The position numbers and the translations under genes were made by a program. A stretch of DNA of 9,080 nt from Rhodanobacteraceae bacterium (lineage in GTDB: Bacteria > Pseudomonadota > Gammaproteobacteria > Xanthomonadales > Rhodanobacteraceae). Within the stretch, counting starts at the first letter, position 1; every line of letters begins with the position of its first letter. The stretch spans positions 1-9,080 of the forward strand of contig JAAXIA010000183.1 of assembly GCA_012270595.1 (NCBI GenBank), written 5' to 3'. The notes under the pieces are model-generated. The model ran no database searches and was not told the DNA's origin. It was given only the letters and a program-made list of their open reading frames with translations. This document shows, one piece after another, positions 6,182 through 9,080 of this stretch.

Positions 6182-7948
6182 ATGACTGAAGAAACCAACC
6201 CAACAGGAACGACTGGTAAGAAAGTTTCCGTCACTTCCGTCGATACCCCCGGGGGTACCGATACACCCACCGATCCGACCCGTCGCCGCCTGCTTGGTGG
6301 CATGGCACTGGCCGGTGCCGCTCTGGCGACTTCCTGTCACTCCTCGTTGCAGAGAGGTACCAAACCGGGTGGCGCTGTAACGGGCAGCGGTGCAGCAGGC
6401 AAAAAGGGTGTATCTTCTGCTGCCCTTGATGCAGCGTTACGTGAACATATTCGTCACGTGGTCGTAATCTACGCCGAAAACCGTAGTTTTAATAATCTAT
6501 TTGCCGATTTCCCTGGACTCGAAAGCCCGCTTGCCGCACTCAAACCCGAGCAGTATCGTCAGATTGACCGCGATGGCAAACTACTGAAGGAGTTGCCTCC
6601 TGTCTGGCACGGCATGGTGCCACACAAGCAGGTGGTCGACCATCGCAGCTGGCATGTCAAGGAACATGAAATAACTGGCCTTCCCAATGCACCGTTTGTG
6701 CTAACGGCGGCTAATGGTCACCCATTACCGCAGGGTGTGGTCACGCGCGACCTGTGGCATGTTTTCTACGAGAATCAGCGGCAGATTAATGGTGGCAAGA
6801 ATAATGGCTTTGTCGCCTGGGGTAATAGCGGGGCGCTGGTCATGGGTTACTATGCGAACATGGACAGTAGCTTTCGCTTGTGGAACCTGGCACGGCAGTA
6901 CACACTCTGCGATAACTTCTTCATGGGTGCTTTTGGTGGATCCTTCCTCAACCATCATTATCTGGTTGCTGCGCGACCGGGGCGTTATCCGGGGGCCGAC
7001 AAGGATCCGCTTAAGAGAACATTGATTGCACAACTGGAAGGTGATGATCCTACCGGCATCCTGTTGAAAGAGGCCCCCGATTCGCCACCTAGTGCCATGC
7101 AAGGCCCTCCTAAAACGGCCGGTTCTACGAGATTGACACCGGATCTGTGGGCGGTCAACACCATGAGCCCGCCCTACGCGCCAGCTTTCAGTACAGATCC
7201 GAATAACCCCTCGCTGGCTGATCCGAACAATCTCCTTACCTTGCCCCCGCAGGCGCATACCACCATTGGTGACCAGCTCAGTGTCAAGGGTATTGACTGG
7301 GCCTGGTACGCTGGTGGTTGGCAATTGGCACTGGATGGTGGTGGTGCTGGCGGTGTGAGCAAGGAGTTTCCGCAAAGTCCCAACTTCCAGGCACATCACC
7401 AGCCATTTAACTTCTTTAAGGCTTTTGCTCCAGGAACGGCTGCCCGCACTGCGCATTTGCGTGATGGCGGTGTGGGTGATATAGCCAAAACCAATCACCT
7501 GATCGCCGACATCGAAGAGGGTAAACTGCCGGCAGTCACCTTTTATAAACCGCAAGGCAACCTCAACATGCACGCGGGTTATTCTGATGTTGATTCCGGT
7601 GATCGCCACATTGCGAGGGTGGTTGATGCCTTGCAAAAAAGCGCACTTTGGTCACATACCATGGTGGTGATCACCTTTGATGAGAATGGCGGTTGGTGGG
7701 ACCATGTGGCCCCACCTAAAGGGGACCGCTGGGGGCCGGGGTCACGCATTCCTGCGTTGGTCGTGTCACCGCACGCTAAACGTGATTATGTGGATCACAC
7801 CATTTACGACACCGGCTCCATCCTGCGGTTCATCAATCGTCGCTTTGGGCTGGACCCGCTCCCCGGTTTGGTGGCGCGCGAGCAGGCCATGCTCCAGGCC
7901 GGAGGCAAGATGCCAGGTGATCTGACTGCAACCCTGGACTTGGGCTGA
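6182..7948 (+). CDS. Tat-exported AcpA/phospholipase C-like phosphoesterase
   Basis: This 588-residue protein belongs to the phosphoesterase family PF04185 (bacterial phospholipase C and Francisella AcpA acid phosphatase). After a polar 33-residue lead comes a twin-arginine signal, RRRLLGG (34-40), and a hydrophobic stretch to about residue 50. Cys52 sits in LATSC, so it may be a Tat lipoprotein, though the lipobox is not ideal. Family hallmarks are ENRSF (99-103, with Glu99 and Asn100 as metal ligands by analogy with AcpA), GGSFLNHH (252-259, Ser254 as nucleophile) and DENGGWWDHV (500-509, Asp500 and Glu501 as metal ligands). All catalytic residues seem present. It would hydrolyse phosphate esters outside the cytoplasm, and acid phosphatase versus phospholipase cannot be decided. 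The start at 6182 has only a weak GAGA before it. The gene is followed by a strong hairpin. Confidence 0.9.
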   Translation: MTEETNPTGTTGKKVSVTSVDTPGGTDTPTDPTRRRLLGGMALAGAALATSCHSSLQRGTKPGGAVTGSGAAGKKGVSSAALDAALREHIRHVVVIYAENRSFNNLFADFPGLESPLAALKPEQYRQIDRDGKLLKELPPVWHGMVPHKQVVDHRSWHVKEHEITGLPNAPFVLTAANGHPLPQGVVTRDLWHVFYENQRQINGGKNNGFVAWGNSGALVMGYYANMDSSFRLWNLARQYTLCDNFFMGAFGGSFLNHHYLVAARPGRYPGADKDPLKRTLIAQLEGDDPTGILLKEAPDSPPSAMQGPPKTAGSTRLTPDLWAVNTMSPPYAPAFSTDPNNPSLADPNNLLTLPPQAHTTIGDQLSVKGIDWAWYAGGWQLALDGGGAGGVSKEFPQSPNFQAHHQPFNFFKAFAPGTAARTAHLRDGGVGDIAKTNHLIADIEEGKLPAVTFYKPQGNLNMHAGYSDVDSGDRHIARVVDALQKSALWSHTMVVITFDENGGWWDHVAPPKGDRWGPGSRIPALVVSPHAKRDYVDHTIYDTGSILRFINRRFGLDPLPGLVAREQAMLQAGGKMPGDLTATLDLG

Positions 7949-7983
7949 GCAAGCCGAAAGCGAGGAATATTGATTGTACTTGG

Positions 7984-8015
7984 GCTACGGCGGTACCTTC
8001 GGGTACCGCCGTAGC
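7984..8015 (+). terminator. 14-bp stem with UUCG tetraloop after the phosphoesterase
   Basis: GCTACGGCGGTACC (7984-7997) pairs without mismatch with GGTACCGCCGTAGC (8002-8015) around TTCG. Read on the plus strand the loop is the very stable C(UUCG)G tetraloop. On the minus strand it would be CGAA, so plus-strand use is favoured. It lies 36 bp past the phosphoesterase stop, between convergent genes. No T-run follows on the plus strand (AGAAAAAATC follows), so it may act as an RNA-stabilising 3' end as much as an intrinsic terminator. Confidence 0.7.
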
Positions 8016-8017
8016 AG

Positions 8018-8056
8018 AAAAAATCAAGCTGTTTATTTGCGCAAAGGCTTCTTTGC
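8018..8056 (-). terminator. Weak hairpin and T-tract after the secreted-protein gene
   Basis: On the minus strand, 17 bases past the stop at 8073, a 6-bp stem (8051-8056 with 8041-8046, four-base loop) is followed 17 bases later by six T (8023-8018). The gap between stem and T-run is too long for a standard intrinsic terminator, so this is only a possible end for the minus-strand transcript. Confidence 0.25.
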
Positions 8057-8072
8057 CGAATTCAATAACCAC

Positions 8073-8561
8073 CTACATACCACAAGGAATCGTTTTATTT
8101 GATTGAGCCAGATACTTGTATGCTGTAAAGATATCGGCCTCCACCGGAAAAGTCTTCGACGAAGCCTTGCATTGATATTCAATATTAGGGAATCGTCCTG
8201 TTCCTTTAGTGGTTGTGTAAAGATAGGAGTAACTCAAAGTGTTGAGTGCGCGGTCGTTCTTGGCTCTGTCAATGGAAGCTAACAGCAGTGTCCCAGGAGC
8301 GCAACCACTGTACTCAGCAGACAGAACGACTTTTGTATGTCCAAATGAGAAGGCGCTTATATCTTCGTGAACATAGGCGAAGGACAAAATCCTGGCCGTA
8401 CAGCCGCCACCCAGATCATGACAGAAGGCACGACTTGATAGCGCGAGCATACAACACAAGGTCAAGCTAAAAACATGCAGGCCACATGCCACAAATCTGG
8501 GTCCGTTGCGGGGTTTGCGCATTGAGGCACTGCCATTTAAGTTATAGGAGATCATTTTCAT
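8073..8561 (-). CDS. Small secreted protein of unknown function, four mature cysteines
   Basis: I do not recognise this family. Start choice: GAGGAG (8574-8569) lies seven bases before the ATG at 8561 and only four before an in-frame GTG at 8564, so 8561 is preferred, giving 162 residues. The ATG at 8522 would also keep the signal peptide. A basic segment (15-22) precedes a hydrophobic core (about 23-41), with cleavage likely near SSRAFC (42-47), so export through Sec is expected. The mature part is about 115 residues with cysteines at 54, 87, 131 and 160, enough for two disulfides in the periplasm or outside. It has many Tyr, Ser and Thr and looks beta-rich. It stands alone between a convergent phosphoesterase and a transposon remnant, and its codon use looks more AT-tolerant than plsB. 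Recent acquisition is possible. Confidence 0.65.
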   Translation of the reverse strand: MKMISYNLNGSASMRKPRNGPRFVACGLHVFSLTLCCMLALSSRAFCHDLGGGCTARILSFAYVHEDISAFSFGHTKVVLSAEYSGCAPGTLLLASIDRAKNDRALNTLSYSYLYTTTKGTGRFPNIEYQCKASSKTFPVEADIFTAYKYLAQSNKTIPCGM

Positions 8562-8572
8562 CACTCAACTCC

Positions 8573-8608
8573 TCATGGTGAGTTTAGGAATCATGGTGAG
8601 TTTAGGAA
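8573..8608. repeat. Perfect 18-bp tandem repeat in the leader of the secreted-protein gene
   Basis: TCATGGTGAGTTTAGGAA occurs at 8573-8590 and again at 8591-8608 with no mismatch and no gap. On the minus strand it fills most of the untranslated leader, and the copy nearer the gene runs into the GAGGAG ribosome site. It could be a replication-slippage duplication, a protein-binding site or an mRNA element that affects translation. Confidence 0.9.
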
Positions 8609-8624
8609 AAATTCTTCGTATCTC

Positions 8625-8651
8625 GTGATAACCTGCTCAGCGCATTGTCAA
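8625..8651 (-). promoter_or_regulatory. Candidate promoter for the secreted-protein gene
   Basis: The minus strand has a perfect TTGACA (-35, 8651-8646) and TATCAC (-10, 8630-8625) separated by 15 bp. The spacing is short and the -10 imperfect. Transcription would start near 8618, giving a leader of about 57 bases that contains both 18-bp repeats. The AATCGTTA repeat at 8650-8657 overlaps the -35 box. Confidence 0.4.
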
Positions 8652-8688
8652 TCGTTACTAACAGTGCATGCAACTGCATGAATCGTTA
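8650..8688. repeat. Spaced direct repeats AATCGTTA around a TGCATGCA palindrome
   Basis: AATCGTTA occurs at 8650-8657 and 8681-8688, 31 bp apart, about three helical turns. Between them are the palindrome TGCATGCA (8665-8672) and a second GCATG ten bases after the first. The block lies at and just upstream of the candidate -35 of the secreted-protein gene, so it may be an operator. It is also near the expected transposon end. Confidence 0.4.
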
Positions 8689-8765
8689 ACATCCAGGCAA
8701 ACAAGTCGCTTTAACACCGTTCTGTCATACCTACTCAAACATGCCTAAACATGCTCAAAGCTAAC
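8689..8765. mobile_element. Probable outer end of the IS607-family remnant
   Basis: The bases just past the TnpB stop should hold the right end of the element. IS607 elements have no terminal inverted repeats and no target duplication, so the boundary cannot be fixed by eye. AAACATGC occurs twice ten bases apart (8737-8744, 8747-8754), the sort of short repeat such ends can carry. The left boundary given is only a guess. Confidence 0.25.
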
Positions 8766-9080
8766 TTACTGCTTCATCGAGGCCAGTTTCACGTGAGCCA
8801 TAAGGTTCACGCCAGCGCTTTCCTCTCCACAGGCTGACACCGTGGAGCTCACGGCGTAATTCTTTAAATTGATTGCGGCGTTCACATCGCTGTCATGCTC
8901 TGCGTCGCAAACGGAGCACTTCCATCGCCGCGCTGAGAGCGGCAGTTTTTCCCGCCTGCGACCGCATGCCGAGCACGTTTTGCTGCTGGCGAACCAACGG
9001 CCTTGCGCCTCCCAGCGCCGGAGTGTCGTGATCGACACGCCCAGCGTTTTTGATGCTTTGCCTATGCTAAAAAACCTTCC
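8766..9080 (-). pseudogene. IS607-family remnant: TnpA helix-turn-helix fused in frame to TnpB tail
   Basis: The open frame enters from the right edge and runs for 104 codons to TAA at 8768-8766. Codons 1-28 contain SIGKASKTLGVSITTLRRWE (5-24), the MerR-like helix-turn-helix that begins IS607 serine recombinases. From about codon 28 the sequence changes to RWFASSKTCSACG, the TnpB zinc ribbon, with cysteine pairs at 36/39 and 55/58. The RuvC-III segment HDSDVNAAINL (62-72), with its catalytic aspartate, and a typical TnpB C-terminus ending HVKLASMKQ follow. IS607 elements carry tnpA upstream of tnpB, so one internal deletion joined the two near 8991-9002 without losing the frame. The serine recombinase catalytic domain and TnpB RuvC-I and RuvC-II are absent, so neither activity can survive. 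The true start is outside the window. The GTG at 9038 lies inside the HTH and is not a likely start. DNA binding could remain. Confidence 0.85.

Noticed and set aside
6725..7636. 303-codon open frame on the minus strand
   Set aside because: It lies wholly inside the phosphoesterase gene, has no recognisable motif or ribosome site, and the plus-strand product has all catalytic motifs of a known family.
8641..8760. CRISPR-like or tRNA-like structure
   Set aside because: Repeats here are only 8 bp, two copies each, with no regular spacers, and no cloverleaf or T-loop sequence was found in the window.
8766..9038. 90-residue TnpB fragment starting at the GTG at 9038
   Set aside because: The frame stays open to the window edge and the codons before the GTG complete a MerR-like helix-turn-helix, so the GTG is internal.

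Overview
The window is a chromosomal stretch from a Gram-negative bacterium, most likely a gammaproteobacterium. The evidence is a PlsB-type glycerol-3-phosphate acyltransferase, a ubiquinone-pathway UbiE, an inner-membrane AI-2E-type permease, a lipobox lipoprotein and a twin-arginine-exported phosphoesterase. The UbiE N-terminus looks Xanthomonadales-like to me from memory, but that is a weak hint. Base composition looks mid-range, around the low to mid 50s percent GC by eye.

Left part (minus strand): the window opens with only the first 21 codons of thymidine kinase (tdk, 63 to 1), recognised by its P-loop start. Upstream of it, on the same strand, is an AI-2E/PerM-family permease (1201 to 182). 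A gene-free stretch (1202-1617) follows, holding a perfect 14-bp tandem repeat, several inverted repeats and a perfect TATAAT box. It serves two divergent transcription units.

Middle part (plus strand): an unrecognised lipoprotein (1618-2562) lies 27 bp before plsB (2590-5103, first committed step of phospholipid synthesis). ubiE (5215-5964, quinone methylation) follows. The three genes may form one envelope/respiration transcript, closed by a 12-bp hairpin at 6049-6075. A possible 27-codon leader ORF with a GGAGG site (6096-6179) then ends two bases before an AcpA/phospholipase-C-like phosphoesterase (6182-7948) that carries a Tat signal. That gene is followed by a 14-bp hairpin with a cUUCGg tetraloop.

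Right part (minus strand): a small secreted protein with four mature cysteines (8561 to 8073) has a plausible promoter, a perfect 18-bp tandem repeat overlapping its Shine-Dalgarno region, and spaced direct repeats upstream. At the right edge is a broken IS607-family transposon. The MerR-like helix-turn-helix start of the serine recombinase TnpA is joined in frame to the zinc-ribbon/RuvC-III tail of TnpB, so the catalytic body of both proteins is missing. This fused remnant is the most unusual object in the window. I see no complete novel defence or mobile system, no CRISPR array and no RNA gene.
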